A stretch of DNA of 64,000 nt from the NCBI RefSeq assembly GCF_003352065.1, contig NZ_CP025803.1:2645574-2709573 (forward strand). Direction: 5' to 3'. Positions 26,929 through 37,263 of this stretch are shown one piece after another (within the stretch, counting starts at the first letter, position 1; each line of letters starts with the position of its first letter). The DNA is from Sulfitobacter sp. SK011. Its GTDB lineage: Bacteria > Pseudomonadota > Alphaproteobacteria > Rhodobacterales > Rhodobacteraceae. The position numbers and the translations under genes are program-made. A model generated the notes under the pieces. The model was not told where the DNA came from. It worked only from the letters and a program-made list of their open reading frames with translations, and ran no database searches.

Positions 26929-27606
26929 ATGATCCCCACCAGCTACCCTTCGCCACAAGAAATGGCCCGCCTCACCGCCCGGATGCTGCTTGAGATCAAG
27001 GCGGTGCATTTCAACGCTGAAGAGCCGTTCACCCTGGCCTCCGGCCTGCCCAGCCCCACCTACATCGACTGTCGCAAGCTGATCAGCCATCCGCGCATTC
27101 GCGCCACGCTGATGGATTTCATGACCGTCACTGTGATGCGGAACGCGGGGTTTGAGGCCTTTGACAACATCGCAGGGGGTGAGACCGCCGGTATCCCTTT
27201 TGCCGCCATGGTCGCCGAACGCATGGGACTGCCGATGACCTATGTGCGCAAGAAACCCAAAGGCTATGGCCGCAACGCCCGCATTGAGGGCGACATGTCC
27301 CCCGGTCAGCGCGTGCTGCTGGTCGAGGATCTGACCACCGATGGCGGATCAAAGCTGAGCTTTGTGGATGCGATTCGTGAAACCGGGGCCACCTGCGGGC
27401 ACACGGCAGTGATTTTCTATTACGATATCTTTCCGCAGACCGAAAATACGTTGGGTGATCATGGGGTTGCGTTGCATCACCTGTGCACATGGTGGGACGT
27501 ACTGGCCGAAGCAAAGGCCCAGGGGGCCTTTGACGCGGCCACGCTCGCAGAAGTGGAAACCTTCCTGAACGCCCCAAAAAAATGGCAGGATGCCCGCAAA
27601 GCCTAG
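26929..27606 (+). CDS. pyrE: Orotate phosphoribosyltransferase
   Basis: A 225-residue enzyme that joins orotate to PRPP to give OMP. The PRPP-binding motif [14 protein letters not shown] (about residues 129-142) and the flexible-loop lysines in [10 protein letters not shown] (about 104-113) are clear. The ATG at 26929 has AAAGGA upstream; an open frame starts 29 codons earlier but lies partly in pyrC and would add no conserved sequence. It follows pyrC directly. Confidence 0.95.
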   Translation: MIPTSYPSPQEMARLTARMLLEIKAVHFNAEEPFTLASGLPSPTYIDCRKLISHPRIRATLMDFMTVTVMRNAGFEAFDNIAGGETAGIPFAAMVAERMGLPMTYVRKKPKGYGRNARIEGDMSPGQRVLLVEDLTTDGGSKLSFVDAIRETGATCGHTAVIFYYDIFPQTENTLGDHGVALHHLCTWWDVLAEAKAQGAFDAATLAEVETFLNAPKKWQDARKA

Positions 27607-27625
27607 GGCATCCCCCTACTCCATG

Positions 27626-27655
27626 TTGACGTGATGCCCCGCCGTGATGCAAGAT
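27626..27655 (+). promoter_or_regulatory. Possible dnaB promoter
   Basis: TTGACG at 27626-27631 and CAAGAT at 27650-27655, 18 bases apart, inside the 152-base gap between pyrE and dnaB. The -35 is strong and the -10 weak. It would give a leader of about 100 bases. Confidence 0.4.
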
Positions 27656-27758
27656 ATGGTGCGCGCGGGGTTTCCCACAGGTTCTCCACAGAAAACATAC
27701 AATTTGCGCCGCATCCACCCGCTGGCTATGACACAGCAGGGCAAAAAGGGGCAGCACC

Positions 27759-29255
27759 ATGAATGAAATTACATCGCTGAACGCGAACCAGATCGCCGTG
27801 CAGGCACCTGAGACAATGCCGCATTCCATTGAGGCCGAACAGCAGCTTCTGGGCGCGATCCTGACCAACAATGACATCTATGATCGGGTGGCCTCGATCA
27901 TTGGTGCCAAACATTTTTACGACCCCGTTCATGCCCGCATCTATGACATTGCGGCGACCCGTATTGCCAAGAACAATCTTGCCTCGCCGGTGACGCTCAA
28001 GGCGTTCATGGAGGACGACGAGGGGCTGAAAGAGCTTGGCGGCCCGGCCTATCTGGCCCGCCTCGCAGGTGCCGCAATCAGTGCCTTTGCGGTGCGCGAT
28101 TATGCCCAGATGATCTATGATCTGGCGGTGCGCCGGGACCTGATCCAACTGGGGCGCGACATCTCGGCCAAGGCCGCTCAGGTCGACGTGGCGTCAGAGC
28201 CGCGCGAACAGATCGTCGAGGCCGAACAGGAGCTTTACAAGCTGGCAGAGCAAGGCCAGTCCGAAAGCGGTTTTCAAAGCTTTCTCAAGGCTGTAACTGA
28301 CGCTGTTAATGTCGCCAATGCGGCCTATCAGCGTGATGGTGGGCTTTCAGGTGTGTCTACCGGGCTGATCGACATGGACAAGATGTTGGGCGGGTTGCAC
28401 CGGTCTGACCTTTTGATCCTCGCCGGACGTCCGTCAATGGGCAAGACGTCGCTGGCCACCAACATCGCCTTCAACGTGGCCAAGGCCTACAAACGTGGGA
28501 TGAAGCCGGACGGGACCGAGGGCGCGATTGATGGCGGCGTTGTCGGGTTTTACAGCCTCGAAATGAGCGCCGAACAATTGGCCGCGCGTATCCTGTCAGA
28601 AGCCGCCGAAATACCCAGCCAGCAAATCCGCTCGGGTGACATGACGGAATCAGAATTCCGCCGCTTCGTCGATGCCGCCAAAGCCTTGGAAGCCTGCCCG
28701 CTTTTCATCGATGACACGCCCGCCCTGCCAATCAGCCAACTGGCCGCCCGCGCCCGGCGTCTGAAACGCACCCATGGGCTGGACGTGTTGATTGTGGACT
28801 ACCTGCAACTGGTCCGCGGCACCGGCAAAAACGAAAACCGGGTGAACGAAATTTCCGAGATCACCATGGGCCTCAAGGCCATCGCCAAGGAACTGGACAT
28901 CCCGGTCATCGCCCTGTCACAGCTCAGCCGTCAGGTCGAAAACCGCGAGGACAAGCGCCCGCAACTGAGCGACCTGCGCGAATCCGGGTCAATTGAACAG
29001 GATGCGGATGTGGTGATGTTCGTGTTCCGCGAGGAATATTACAAAGAACGCGAAAAACCCGGCGATCATGATCTAGAGGCGATGGCGCGCTGGCAAGAAG
29101 AGATGGAGCGCCTGCATGGCCGCGCCGAGGTGGTGATCGGCAAGCAGCGTCACGGCCCCATCGGCAGCGTTGACCTGAGTTTTGAAGGGCGCTTTACCCG
29201 CTTTGGTAATCTTGTCAAACCATGGCAACAGGGTGCTGGTGATCAGGAATTCTGA
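27759..29255 (+). CDS. dnaB: Replicative DNA helicase DnaB
   Basis: A 498-residue hexameric helicase of the replication fork. The N-terminal collar domain begins MPHSIEAEQQLLGAIL, and the RecA-like motor holds Walker A GRPSMGKTS (about residues 223-231), Walker B LIVDYLQLV (about 346-354) and the DnaB-specific SDLRESGSIEQDADVVMF. No intein or insertion is visible. It stands alone with a good ATG and possible promoter upstream. Downstream it converges on the hydroxylase-like gene with a 49-base gap. Confidence 0.97.
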   Translation: MNEITSLNANQIAVQAPETMPHSIEAEQQLLGAILTNNDIYDRVASIIGAKHFYDPVHARIYDIAATRIAKNNLASPVTLKAFMEDDEGLKELGGPAYLARLAGAAISAFAVRDYAQMIYDLAVRRDLIQLGRDISAKAAQVDVASEPREQIVEAEQELYKLAEQGQSESGFQSFLKAVTDAVNVANAAYQRDGGLSGVSTGLIDMDKMLGGLHRSDLLILAGRPSMGKTSLATNIAFNVAKAYKRGMKPDGTEGAIDGGVVGFYSLEMSAEQLAARILSEAAEIPSQQIRSGDMTESEFRRFVDAAKALEACPLFIDDTPALPISQLAARARRLKRTHGLDVLIVDYLQLVRGTGKNENRVNEISEITMGLKAIAKELDIPVIALSQLSRQVENREDKRPQLSDLRESGSIEQDADVVMFVFREEYYKEREKPGDHDLEAMARWQEEMERLHGRAEVVIGKQRHGPIGSVDLSFEGRFTRFGNLVKPWQQGAGDQEF

Positions 29256-29304
29256 TCCAAGGGCGAACACCTCGTTCCGTTTGACGAAAACAGATCCGAG
29301 TTCG

Positions 29305-30069
29305 CTAGCTGACAGCAGCGCGCTCAATCTCCACCGCTGACAGCCGGTATTTTGAGGCAAATTTCGCCCGCGCGGCCACCAAGCGCGGATCATCGGGTGC
29401 CATACCCAAGGTGCGGATGAACTCAATCCGCTGCTGTGATTTCAACGCCTCGCGGTCGATGTCCGTCCCCATGGCACGGTCAATGATCTGACCACCGGGG
29501 CTGACGTGAAACCATTTGCTGAAGTCGCGAAAATGATGCTGGTTGTGCAGGGTCGTCACATGCCGTTCCACCCTTGTTTTCGGCAGGCTCAGGTGCGCGG
29601 TCATATGGAACCATTCGTACCCCATGAAGGTCAGCACACCACCGCAGGGCACGATTGCCACCGCGACCCAGAACGCTGCATCAACGCCAATCATCGCCAT
29701 GAGGCTCCAGACAAGGCCAAAGTTGAACACGAGCATCGGCAATGCCACCCAGACCGGCACAAAGAACAGCCCGTGATTGGTGGGGAAATCGTGATGCCCG
29801 TAATGCGCCCGGTAAAGCAGATCAAACGCCCATTGGCTGCGGGGTGGTGCCAGATGGAACACATAGCGGTGCAGGTTGTATTCGTTCATCATCTGCGCAA
29901 CGACGCCCAGCGGCACCAACAGCCAGACCCAAGCCGGGGCCGCCAGCGCCATCGCGCCAAACGCAATCAGACAGGTCGCGCCCATAAGGGCGACACCTGC
30001 ATGCGAAAACATGATCTTGAACCGGGTCATGACCATAATGCTATGCCGCCCCACGTCATTTGTCGCCAT
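29305..30069 (-). CDS. Fatty-acid hydroxylase/sterol desaturase superfamily membrane protein
   Basis: A membrane protein of about 254 residues with three to four hydrophobic spans and the histidine boxes of the di-iron hydroxylase superfamily: HRYVFH, HYGHHDFP and HNQHHF, plus an extra WFHMTAH. These residues bind two irons and the enzyme oxidises a lipid in the inner membrane. The substrate cannot be told from sequence. Start is uncertain: ATG 30069, 30036 or 30030 are in frame and none has a strong ribosome-binding site. It diverges from the MFS gene. Confidence 0.83.
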   Translation of the reverse strand: MATNDVGRHSIMVMTRFKIMFSHAGVALMGATCLIAFGAMALAAPAWVWLLVPLGVVAQMMNEYNLHRYVFHLAPPRSQWAFDLLYRAHYGHHDFPTNHGLFFVPVWVALPMLVFNFGLVWSLMAMIGVDAAFWVAVAIVPCGGVLTFMGYEWFHMTAHLSLPKTRVERHVTTLHNQHHFRDFSKWFHVSPGGQIIDRAMGTDIDREALKSQQRIEFIRTLGMAPDDPRLVAARAKFASKYRLSAVEIERAAVS

Positions 30070-30145
30070 TGACGTTAGGTTGGGCCCCCGCTTTAACACC
30101 CCCTGCACTGCGCGCCCTGCTCAGCCCCGCCCAAGGATCACCCTA

Positions 30146-31309
30146 ATGTCGCGCACAACAACATTTACCCTGTTCTTTCTTGCGGTCTTTTTCCAAGCCG
30201 GGGCTTATGGGCTGACCTTTATGTTGCCGCGCCTCTTTGATGCATTCGGGGCCAGCGAAAAAACGGTTGGGGCGATGTTGTTTGTCACCGCCATCACCAC
30301 GTTGATCACGGTCTATTTTTCTGGCCATCTGTCGGATGCCTTGGGGCGGCTGCGCGCACTTGGCCTGGCGTGTCTGGCGATTGCCGCGTCGTTGTTCTTG
30401 TTTGGCTGGACCTCCTCAGTCGGGCCTGCCCTTGTTCTGGCCAGCGCCCTGCTGGGTTTTGGCTGGGGGCTGACCTATTCACTGGGGCCCATCGTGTTGA
30501 CCCGTCTGGTGCGCGCCGATGAACGGGTGCGTTATTTCACCTTGCTGTCGGTCTTTGTCATGGCGGGTTTCGGGTTGTCGCCCGTGCTGGCCTCCGTGCT
30601 TGAGGCGCGGGGTTTCACGATATCGGATGCGTTTTATGCCACTGCCACCCTGTGCACGCTGAGTGCGGCATTGTTTTTCCTGCTCAGAATACCGGTGCAC
30701 AGACATGCGCTTGTGCCCGGTCCAGAGGCGTCCTCGCGCATCACGGTGGCGGTGCTGGGGCGCATCTTTGCCTCCAGGGCGCGTACCCCCGTCATCATGG
30801 TGTTTTTAGGGGCCTGTGTCTTTGCCGGGTTGAACAATTTTCAAACAGTATATGCCGATGCACGCGGGCTGAACTACGCCAACTTCTTTCTGGCCTACAC
30901 GGTGACGGTCATTGTCTTCCGTCTGATCCTTGCGAAATTCAAAGGTGGGGCCACGCCCTATCGCACCATTGCGATGTTGCAATACATCATGTGTGCCAGC
31001 ATCATTTTGTTCATGTTCAGTGGCAGTTCGGTGGTCTTGTATCTGACCGTGGCGGTGCTTTTTGGCCTCGGATACGGCGTGTCTTACCCGATCCTTGTGG
31101 CAATGGCCGCCAACGACGCTGACAACGACATCGGCCCCCAGACATTGCAGCTTTTTGCGCTGACCTACTTTGTCGGCATCTTTGGCTTTCCACTAATTGC
31201 GGGGTGGATGCTGACCGAATGGGGCGCGGCGTCGGTGCTGGTGCTTATTGCGCTGCTGGCCGGGATTGAGGCAAGCATGGCGCTGCGCCGGGCAATGCAG
31301 GCATCTTGA
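30146..31309 (+). CDS. MFS transporter
   Basis: A 387-residue protein with twelve predicted membrane spans and the MFS loop sequence SGHLSDALGRLRALG after span 2. It resembles small drug or metabolite exporters; no substrate can be named. The ATG at 30146 has AAGGAT at an ideal 7-base spacing, so the long open frame upstream (to 29876), antisense to the hydroxylase gene, is not used. alr follows 30 bases downstream on the same strand. Confidence 0.9.
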   Translation: MSRTTTFTLFFLAVFFQAGAYGLTFMLPRLFDAFGASEKTVGAMLFVTAITTLITVYFSGHLSDALGRLRALGLACLAIAASLFLFGWTSSVGPALVLASALLGFGWGLTYSLGPIVLTRLVRADERVRYFTLLSVFVMAGFGLSPVLASVLEARGFTISDAFYATATLCTLSAALFFLLRIPVHRHALVPGPEASSRITVAVLGRIFASRARTPVIMVFLGACVFAGLNNFQTVYADARGLNYANFFLAYTVTVIVFRLILAKFKGGATPYRTIAMLQYIMCASIILFMFSGSSVVLYLTVAVLFGLGYGVSYPILVAMAANDADNDIGPQTLQLFALTYFVGIFGFPLIAGWMLTEWGAASVLVLIALLAGIEASMALRRAMQAS

Positions 31310-31339
31310 CCTTGCCGCGCATCCTGTCAAAACGCATCT

Positions 31340-32377
31340 ATGACTTCTGCAACACTTACGATTGACCTGTCCGCCCTCGACGCCAACTGGCGCGCGCTGG
31401 ATCGCGCAACGGAAGTTGAAACCGCCGCCGTCGTCAAGGCAGATGCCTACGGTCTTGGCATCGCCAAAGCCGGACCCACGCTGGCCGCCGCAGGCGCGCG
31501 TCAGTTCTTTGTTGCCATGGCAAGCGAAGGCGTGGCCCTGCGCCGCGTCCTTGGCCCCGGCCCTTCGATCAGCGTCTTTTCAGGGCACATGGCCGGTGAC
31601 GCCGATCTGATCCGCGCGGCTGACCTGACGCCAATGATCAATTCGGTCGATCAATTGCTGATGCACGTCGAGGCCTTGCCCGGGCATCCATTTGGCTTGC
31701 AATTGGACAGCGGCATGAACCGTTTGGGCATGGAACCTGCCGAATGGTCCGCCCTGCGTGACATTGCTCTGGCGCAGCGTCCGACACTTGTGATGTCGCA
31801 TCTGGCCTGCGCCGACACGCCAGAGCATCCGATGAATGCACAGCAATTGCGGGTGTTCGATGAGATGACAGCCGGTATCGACGCACCCCGGTCGCTGGCG
31901 GCAACGGGCGGGATATTTCTGGGACCAGACTATCACTTTGATCTGACCCGCCCCGGTGTCGGCCTCTATGGTGGGCTGCCATTTGTGGATGCAACGCCGG
32001 TGATTGCTCTCGACATTCCTGTCATTCAGGTACGCGATGTGCTTGCCGGTGAAACCGTCGGATATGCAAATGCCTACACGGCGGCCAGGGACACGCGGGT
32101 TGCGACAATCGCTGCGGGCTATGCCGACGGGCTGGTCCGGGCAATGGGCGCGAACGCGGTGCTGACACATGAGGGCGCAAAGGTGCCGGTGATTGGCCGG
32201 GTGTCGATGGATTTGATTACGGTCGACATCAGCGCGTTGGCCACCACCCCCGACCATTTGCAGCTGATCGGTTTGCACCAATCAGTCGACAGCGTGGCCA
32301 CGTTTGCGGGCACCATCGGCTATGAAATCCTGACGTCGCTTGGTGCGCGGTATGACCGGATTTATCTGACATCATGA
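31340..32377 (+). CDS. alr: Alanine racemase
   Basis: A 345-residue PLP enzyme that makes D-alanine for the cell wall. PLP lysine is Lys33 in [10 protein letters not shown]; the second catalytic base sits in AAGYADGL (about residues 253-260), and the substrate Arg lies in DSGMNRLGM. Length is typical. The stop overlaps the start of the PqiA-like gene by four bases (ATGA), so the two are coupled. Confidence 0.95.
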   Translation: MTSATLTIDLSALDANWRALDRATEVETAAVVKADAYGLGIAKAGPTLAAAGARQFFVAMASEGVALRRVLGPGPSISVFSGHMAGDADLIRAADLTPMINSVDQLLMHVEALPGHPFGLQLDSGMNRLGMEPAEWSALRDIALAQRPTLVMSHLACADTPEHPMNAQQLRVFDEMTAGIDAPRSLAATGGIFLGPDYHFDLTRPGVGLYGGLPFVDATPVIALDIPVIQVRDVLAGETVGYANAYTAARDTRVATIAAGYADGLVRAMGANAVLTHEGAKVPVIGRVSMDLITVDISALATTPDHLQLIGLHQSVDSVATFAGTIGYEILTSLGARYDRIYLTS

Positions 32378-32862
32378 ACAGCAGACTGATTAAATTCCTG
32401 AACCTTTCGCTCCTGATTTTGTACCCTATCGCCTGGACCGCGCCGCTGATGCGGGCGGGGTTGTTGCCGCTTTTTTCACTTGATGAAATTTCGGTGCTGA
32501 CGGGGCTGCAATCGCTCTGGGCCTCGGACATCTTTCTGGCGCTGGTGGTCACGGCATTTGCGCTTTTCGCGCCCTACCTCAAAACCATCGGTCTGGCATT
32601 GGTGCATTTCAAGCTGCTCAGTCAACGACTGCTGCCGGCGCTGAACCTTTTGGGCAAGCTGGCGATGGCCGACATTTTTCTGATCGCGCTTTACATCACC
32701 TTGACCAAAGGCATCGGCATTGGCCGGATTGAGGTGGCCTGGGGCCTCTATATGTTCACCGCCTGTATCCTTGCCTCACTTTTCATCAGTTGGCGGACTG
32801 AACGGTCAAAGGTTTCGATTGCCGATCAGCCCGACGATCGAAACATCCCAAGAACGGAATAA
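32374..32862 (+). CDS. PqiA-like membrane protein
   Basis: A 162-residue protein with about four hydrophobic spans and the PqiA-like pattern [18 protein letters not shown] at the N terminus and [19 protein letters not shown] near residue 92. PqiA/YebS proteins help lipid transport across the envelope with MCE proteins, but no MCE gene is here. It is a single-unit PqiA, half the length of the double-domain E. coli protein. It is translationally coupled to alr. Confidence 0.78.
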   Translation: MNSRLIKFLNLSLLILYPIAWTAPLMRAGLLPLFSLDEISVLTGLQSLWASDIFLALVVTAFALFAPYLKTIGLALVHFKLLSQRLLPALNLLGKLAMADIFLIALYITLTKGIGIGRIEVAWGLYMFTACILASLFISWRTERSKVSIADQPDDRNIPRTE

Positions 32863-32928
32863 CTACAATCAGGCCGCGCTGCTTTGGTTTTCCTTTGACG
32901 CCACCCGGTGCCTGCGCCAAAAGGCATC

Positions 32929-34296
32929 ATGGCCAAATCCACCACCACATTTTCATGCACGTCCTGCGGCGCAAGCTTTAACAAATGGTCAGGCCGTTGT
33001 GATGGCTGCGGCGATTGGAACACCATTCAGCAAGACAAAGGCATCTCGTCAGGGCCGCCCAGCAAATCACTTGGGGCCAAACGCGGTGCCGCCATGCACC
33101 TCAGCGATCTGTCCACAGAAGAAGCCCCCCCGCCGCGCAGCCAATCGGGCATCACTGAGCTTGACCGCGTGTTGGGCGGTGGTCTGGTGCCGGCATCGGC
33201 GATTTTGGTTGGGGGTGATCCGGGCATTGGCAAATCGACACTGTTGCTGCAAGCGGCGGCGCATTTTGCCAAGAACGGCTTGAAAACCATCTATGTCAGC
33301 GGCGAAGAAGCCAGCGCGCAGGTCCGCATGCGCGCCCAGCGTCTGGGGTTAACCGATGCACCGGTCAAATTGGCCGCTGAAACCAACCTGCGCGATATTC
33401 TGACCACGCTTGAGGCCGAGAAGCCACAACTTGCCATCATCGATTCCATTCAGACGATGTGGGCCGATAACGTCGAATCCGCCCCCGGCTCGGTCAGCCA
33501 GGTGCGCGCAGCGGCCCATGAACTGACCACGTTTGCCAAACGCAAAGGGACATCGGTTGTTCTGGTGGGCCATGTCACCAAGGACGGCCAGATCGCGGGC
33601 CCCCGCGTGGTCGAACATATGGTTGACACTGTCCTTTATTTCGAAGGCGAACGCGGCCATCAGTTTCGCATCCTGCGCAGCGTCAAAAACCGTTTTGGCC
33701 CCGCAGATGAGATCGGTGTGTTCGAGATGACCGGTGCCGGACTGGCCGAAGTCACCAACCCTTCAGCCCTGTTCCTGAGCGAGCGGGGCAAACCCACCGC
33801 CGGGTCTGTGGTCTTTGCCGGTATCGAAGGCACCCGGCCCGTGCTTTGCGAATTACAGGCGCTTGTCGCGCCCTCGCCGCATTCGCAAGCCCGCCGCACG
33901 GTTGTCGGATGGGATTCGGGCCGCCTTGCAATGATATTGGCCGTGCTTGAGGCGCGCTGTGGCATCCCGTTTGCCGGGCTTGATGTTTATCTCAATGTTG
34001 CGGGCGGCATGAAAATCTCTGAACCGGCTGCCGATCTGGCTGTTGCCGCTGCGTTACTATCGGCACGAGAAGATGTGGCATTACCCGCAGAAACTGTTGT
34101 TTTTGGGGAAATAAGCCTGTCAGGTGCTTTGCGTCCGGCGTCGCAGACCGAAAATAGGTTGAAAGAGGCGCAAAAACTTGGTTTTACCAGCGCCATTGCA
34201 CCCCTCGGTGGAAAATCTGTAGGTGTAAACGGCATAACGCTCAATCAAATGAGCGATCTGACCGGGTTTGTAGGCGAAATATTCGGGGCGGGCTGA
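32929..34296 (+). CDS. radA: DNA repair ATPase RadA/Sms
   Basis: A 455-residue branch-migration ATPase that acts with RecA. The N-terminal zinc finger has Cys10, Cys13, Cys24 and Cys27; Walker A GGDPGIGKST is at about residues 95-104; the RadA-specific KNRFG follows; and a Lon-protease-like C-terminal domain completes it. The ATG at 32929 gives the canonical MAKSTTTFSCTSCG start, with AAGG seven bases upstream. cvpA follows 28 bases downstream. Confidence 0.96.
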   Translation: MAKSTTTFSCTSCGASFNKWSGRCDGCGDWNTIQQDKGISSGPPSKSLGAKRGAAMHLSDLSTEEAPPPRSQSGITELDRVLGGGLVPASAILVGGDPGIGKSTLLLQAAAHFAKNGLKTIYVSGEEASAQVRMRAQRLGLTDAPVKLAAETNLRDILTTLEAEKPQLAIIDSIQTMWADNVESAPGSVSQVRAAAHELTTFAKRKGTSVVLVGHVTKDGQIAGPRVVEHMVDTVLYFEGERGHQFRILRSVKNRFGPADEIGVFEMTGAGLAEVTNPSALFLSERGKPTAGSVVFAGIEGTRPVLCELQALVAPSPHSQARRTVVGWDSGRLAMILAVLEARCGIPFAGLDVYLNVAGGMKISEPAADLAVAAALLSAREDVALPAETVVFGEISLSGALRPASQTENRLKEAQKLGFTSAIAPLGGKSVGVNGITLNQMSDLTGFVGEIFGAG

Positions 34297-34324
34297 CCGC
34301 CTCCATTAAAAGGGCAGGAAGCGC

Positions 34325-34879
34325 ATGGAAGGTTTTACCATTATTGATGGTGTGGTGGCATTGGTCATCGTGCTGTCCGCGCTGTTGGCCTATGGCCGTG
34401 GGCTGGTGCGCGAACTGATGGCGATTGTCGGCTGGATCGCTGCCGCTGTTCTGGCGTTTCTTTTTGCCCCACAGGTTGAACCGCTGGTGCGCGAAATTCC
34501 GGTGGTGGGCGAATTCTTGGCGGACAGCTGTGAGCTGTCGATCATCGGTGCCTTTGCCATCGTCTTTGCCATTGCGCTTATCGTGGTGTCCTTGTTCACG
34601 CCGCTCTTTTCATCGCTTGTTCAACGGTCGATCTTTGGCGGGGCCGATCAGGGCCTTGGCTTTATCTTTGGGGTTGTCCGCGGCGTCTTGCTGGTTGCGG
34701 TTGCGTTCTTTGTCTATGACACGGTGATCACCGGTCAAAAGTTCACCATCGTCGACGAAAGCCGCTCCGCTGCGGTTTTTGGCCGCTTTACCGGGCAAAT
34801 CGAGGAAAAGAACCCAGAAGAAGCTTTGGGCTGGATCACCACCCGCTATGAAGCTTTGGTGGGCAACTGCGGTCAGTAA
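34325..34879 (+). CDS. cvpA: CvpA family membrane protein
   Basis: A 184-residue inner-membrane protein with four hydrophobic spans. It starts MEGFTIIDGVVALVIVLSAL and has the GYGRGLVRELMAIVGWI-like block (YGRGLVRELMAIVGWIAAA) that marks CvpA. In E. coli cvpA lies before purF and was first linked to colicin V export; its exact role is unclear. Here it lies between radA and purF, so the cvpA-purF neighbourhood is kept, though a gap of about 290 bases separates them. Confidence 0.9.
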   Translation: MEGFTIIDGVVALVIVLSALLAYGRGLVRELMAIVGWIAAAVLAFLFAPQVEPLVREIPVVGEFLADSCELSIIGAFAIVFAIALIVVSLFTPLFSSLVQRSIFGGADQGLGFIFGVVRGVLLVAVAFFVYDTVITGQKFTIVDESRSAAVFGRFTGQIEEKNPEEALGWITTRYEALVGNCGQ

Positions 34880-34895
34880 CCATGCGGGCGCATAA

Positions 34896-34920
34896 GACCG
34901 ATGGGCGGTCCTTTGCTTTT
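34896..34920 (+). terminator. Weak possible terminator after cvpA
   Basis: GACCG (34896-34900), a 5-base loop and CGGTC (34906-34910), followed by CTTTGCTTTT. The stem is short and the T run interrupted. The rest of the cvpA-purF gap (about 34921-35130) shows no gene or clear motif. Confidence 0.3.
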
Positions 34921-35171
34921 GCGCGACCAGCATAAAACAGCGCATATTGGCGATCATATCCCTACGCAGGCTGAGTTGAGTAAATTCGATAACGGCGACA
35001 GCCCGATCATTGCGCTTGCGGCGGTGCCACACGGTGCAATCTCTTGTGCCTGAGGGTTGTGTTGCGGGGTGACACCCGCCTCCATTGCCCCTAAACAGGC
35101 ACTATCCAGTTTGTCGGATTCGGAGCTGCCACCCCGTGACCCAAAACACGCCCAAAGCCTCTGCCAAGATC

Positions 35172-36656
35172 ATGCCACCCGCCCATCCATTCGATACGTC
35201 CTATCTGCGCGATGGGGACGACGAGGATAAGCTGAAAGAAGAATGCGGCATTTTCGGCGTCGTCAATCTGGCCGATGCCTCCAATTTTGTGGCACTTGGC
35301 CTGCACGCCCTGCAACACCGCGGACAGGAGGCAGGCGGCATCGTCAGCCACGATCCCGCGATGGGCTTCCAATCCGCACGCCGCTTTGGCTATGTCCGCG
35401 ATAATTTTACCTCGCAAAAGGTGATGGAGACGCTACCGGGCGAATTGGCCATCGGGCATGTCCGCTATTCCACATCAGGGTCCAAGGGGCCCACAGCAAT
35501 CCGTGACGTACAGCCCTTCTTTGGTGAGTTTGCCATGGGCGGTGCCGCCATTGCCCACAACGGAAACATCACCAACGCCAATGCCCTGCGCCGAGAACTC
35601 ATTGAACGGGGCAGCATATTTCAGTCCTCCTCGGACAGCGAATGTATCATCCACCTGATGGCGCGGTCCCTGCAGCGCAACATTCCTGAACGGATGGAAG
35701 ACGCGCTGCGCCGGGTCGAGGGGGCGTTTTCGGTGGTTGCGATGACCCGCACCAAACTGATCGGCGTGCGCGATCCACTGGGCGTGCGTCCGCTGGTTCT
35801 GGGCAAGATCGGCGATGGCTGGGCGCTCAGTTCCGAAACCTGCGCGCTCGACATCATTGGGGCCGAGTTTGTCCGCGAGATTGAGCCGGGCGAAATGGTT
35901 GTGATCACCAGCAAGGGCGTCGAATCGCATTTCCCGTTCCGCCGCGTCGCCCCACGGTTCTGCATCTTTGAACATGTCTATTTCAGCCGCCCCGACAGCA
36001 TCCTTGGCGGGCGCAGCGTTTATGAAACCCGCGAGGCGATTGGCCGCGAATTGGCCAAGGAAAGCCCGGTTGATGCTGATCTGGTCTGTCCTGTCCCAGA
36101 TTCCGGCACACCCGCCGCCATCGGCTACAGCCTCGAATCCGGTATTCCCTATGCGATGGGCATCATCCGCAACCAATACATGGGCCGCACCTTCATTGAG
36201 CCGACAGAGCAGATCCGCAACATGGGCGTGCGCCTGAAACTCAACGTCAACCGCGCGCTGATCAAGGGCAAACGGGTCATTCTGGTGGACGACAGTGTTG
36301 TGCGCGGCACGACCAGCCGCAAGATAAAGGAAATGATCCTTGATGCCGGCGCTGCCGAGGTGCATTTCCGCATTGCCAGCCCTCCGACCGCATGGCCCTG
36401 CTTTTATGGCGTCGATACACCGCAGCGTGAAAAGCTGCTGGCGGCGACCATGTCAGAGGATGAGATGCGCGATCATTTGCAGGTCGACAGCCTCAAGTTC
36501 ATCTCACTCGACGGGCTTTACCGCGCTGTCGGAGAGGCGGGTGGCCGCAATGCAAAATGCCCGCAATACTGCGATGCCTGTTTTTCTGGCGAATATCCGG
36601 TGACCCCTGCGGATCAAATTGATCAGGGATTTGAGATGAAACCGGCGGCTGAGTAA
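35172..36656 (+). CDS. purF: Amidophosphoribosyltransferase
   Basis: A protein of about 494 residues that makes phosphoribosylamine from PRPP and glutamine, the first committed purine step. The catalytic Cys of EECGIFG is Cys25, so a propeptide of about 24 residues must be removed. PRPP loop VILVDDSVVRGTT lies near residue 370, and CPQYCDACFSGEY near the C terminus supplies cysteines of the Bacillus-type iron-sulfur form. Start is uncertain: an in-frame GTG at 35136 follows GGAG and would lengthen the propeptide by 12 residues; I favour the ATG. Confidence 0.94.
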   Translation: MPPAHPFDTSYLRDGDDEDKLKEECGIFGVVNLADASNFVALGLHALQHRGQEAGGIVSHDPAMGFQSARRFGYVRDNFTSQKVMETLPGELAIGHVRYSTSGSKGPTAIRDVQPFFGEFAMGGAAIAHNGNITNANALRRELIERGSIFQSSSDSECIIHLMARSLQRNIPERMEDALRRVEGAFSVVAMTRTKLIGVRDPLGVRPLVLGKIGDGWALSSETCALDIIGAEFVREIEPGEMVVITSKGVESHFPFRRVAPRFCIFEHVYFSRPDSILGGRSVYETREAIGRELAKESPVDADLVCPVPDSGTPAAIGYSLESGIPYAMGIIRNQYMGRTFIEPTEQIRNMGVRLKLNVNRALIKGKRVILVDDSVVRGTTSRKIKEMILDAGAAEVHFRIASPPTAWPCFYGVDTPQREKLLAATMSEDEMRDHLQVDSLKFISLDGLYRAVGEAGGRNAKCPQYCDACFSGEYPVTPADQIDQGFEMKPAAE

Positions 36657-36700
36657 CGCCACTGCCGTTTTCTGTCAGCAGGAACTGGCATAGTCCCGCA

Positions 36701-37117
36701 ATGGAAAACGCACCCTCGCCCCTGCTGATGCGGATTGCACGATGGTCTGAGCCTGCGCAGCGCACCCTTTGGCACTGCCGCGCGATGTTTCATGACGTGG
36801 CGGAAAAGACCGGAGCAGGTCCTTTGGACGAGACCCTGAAATGGGGACAGCCATCGTGGTGCCCCATGAAGCCCCGCACCGGGTCAACCTTGCGGATCGA
36901 CTGGTCCCCAAAATACCCCAGCCGGTTGTCGCTCTATGTGGATTGTAAAACCGATCTGGCCGCCCGGATGCAAATGCTCTACCCCGATCTGCCCGAAAAT
37001 GATGGTCAGCGTCATCTGGCAGTTGCCCTTGATGCGCCCCTGCCTGAGCAGGCCATCGCGCATCTGGCTGATATGACATTTACCTATCACCGCACCAAAA
37101 GCCGCACGGCCCCTTGA
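36701..37117 (+). CDS. DUF1801 (YdhG-like) small protein
   Basis: A 138-residue single-domain protein of the DUF1801/YdhG type. The diagnostic segment is LDETLKWGQPSW at about residues 42-53, followed by SPKYPSRLSLYV. The fold is known but the function is not; some relatives bind iron or occur with stress genes. It lies 44 bases after purF on the same strand without an obvious promoter. Confidence 0.8.
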   Translation: MENAPSPLLMRIARWSEPAQRTLWHCRAMFHDVAEKTGAGPLDETLKWGQPSWCPMKPRTGSTLRIDWSPKYPSRLSLYVDCKTDLAARMQMLYPDLPENDGQRHLAVALDAPLPEQAIAHLADMTFTYHRTKSRTAP

Positions 37118-37263
37118 ACCCATGATCCCGGCCCCACCGGCGGGCTTTGGCCGATGCAATGTCCCCCCTCTTTCGCATGCCCCACCGCGTTGTTAGCTGC
37201 ACCGCAGCATAATCAACACCTGAGTCGCGCATCGCGTCTGCGAATGCGCCGGAAAGTACGAAA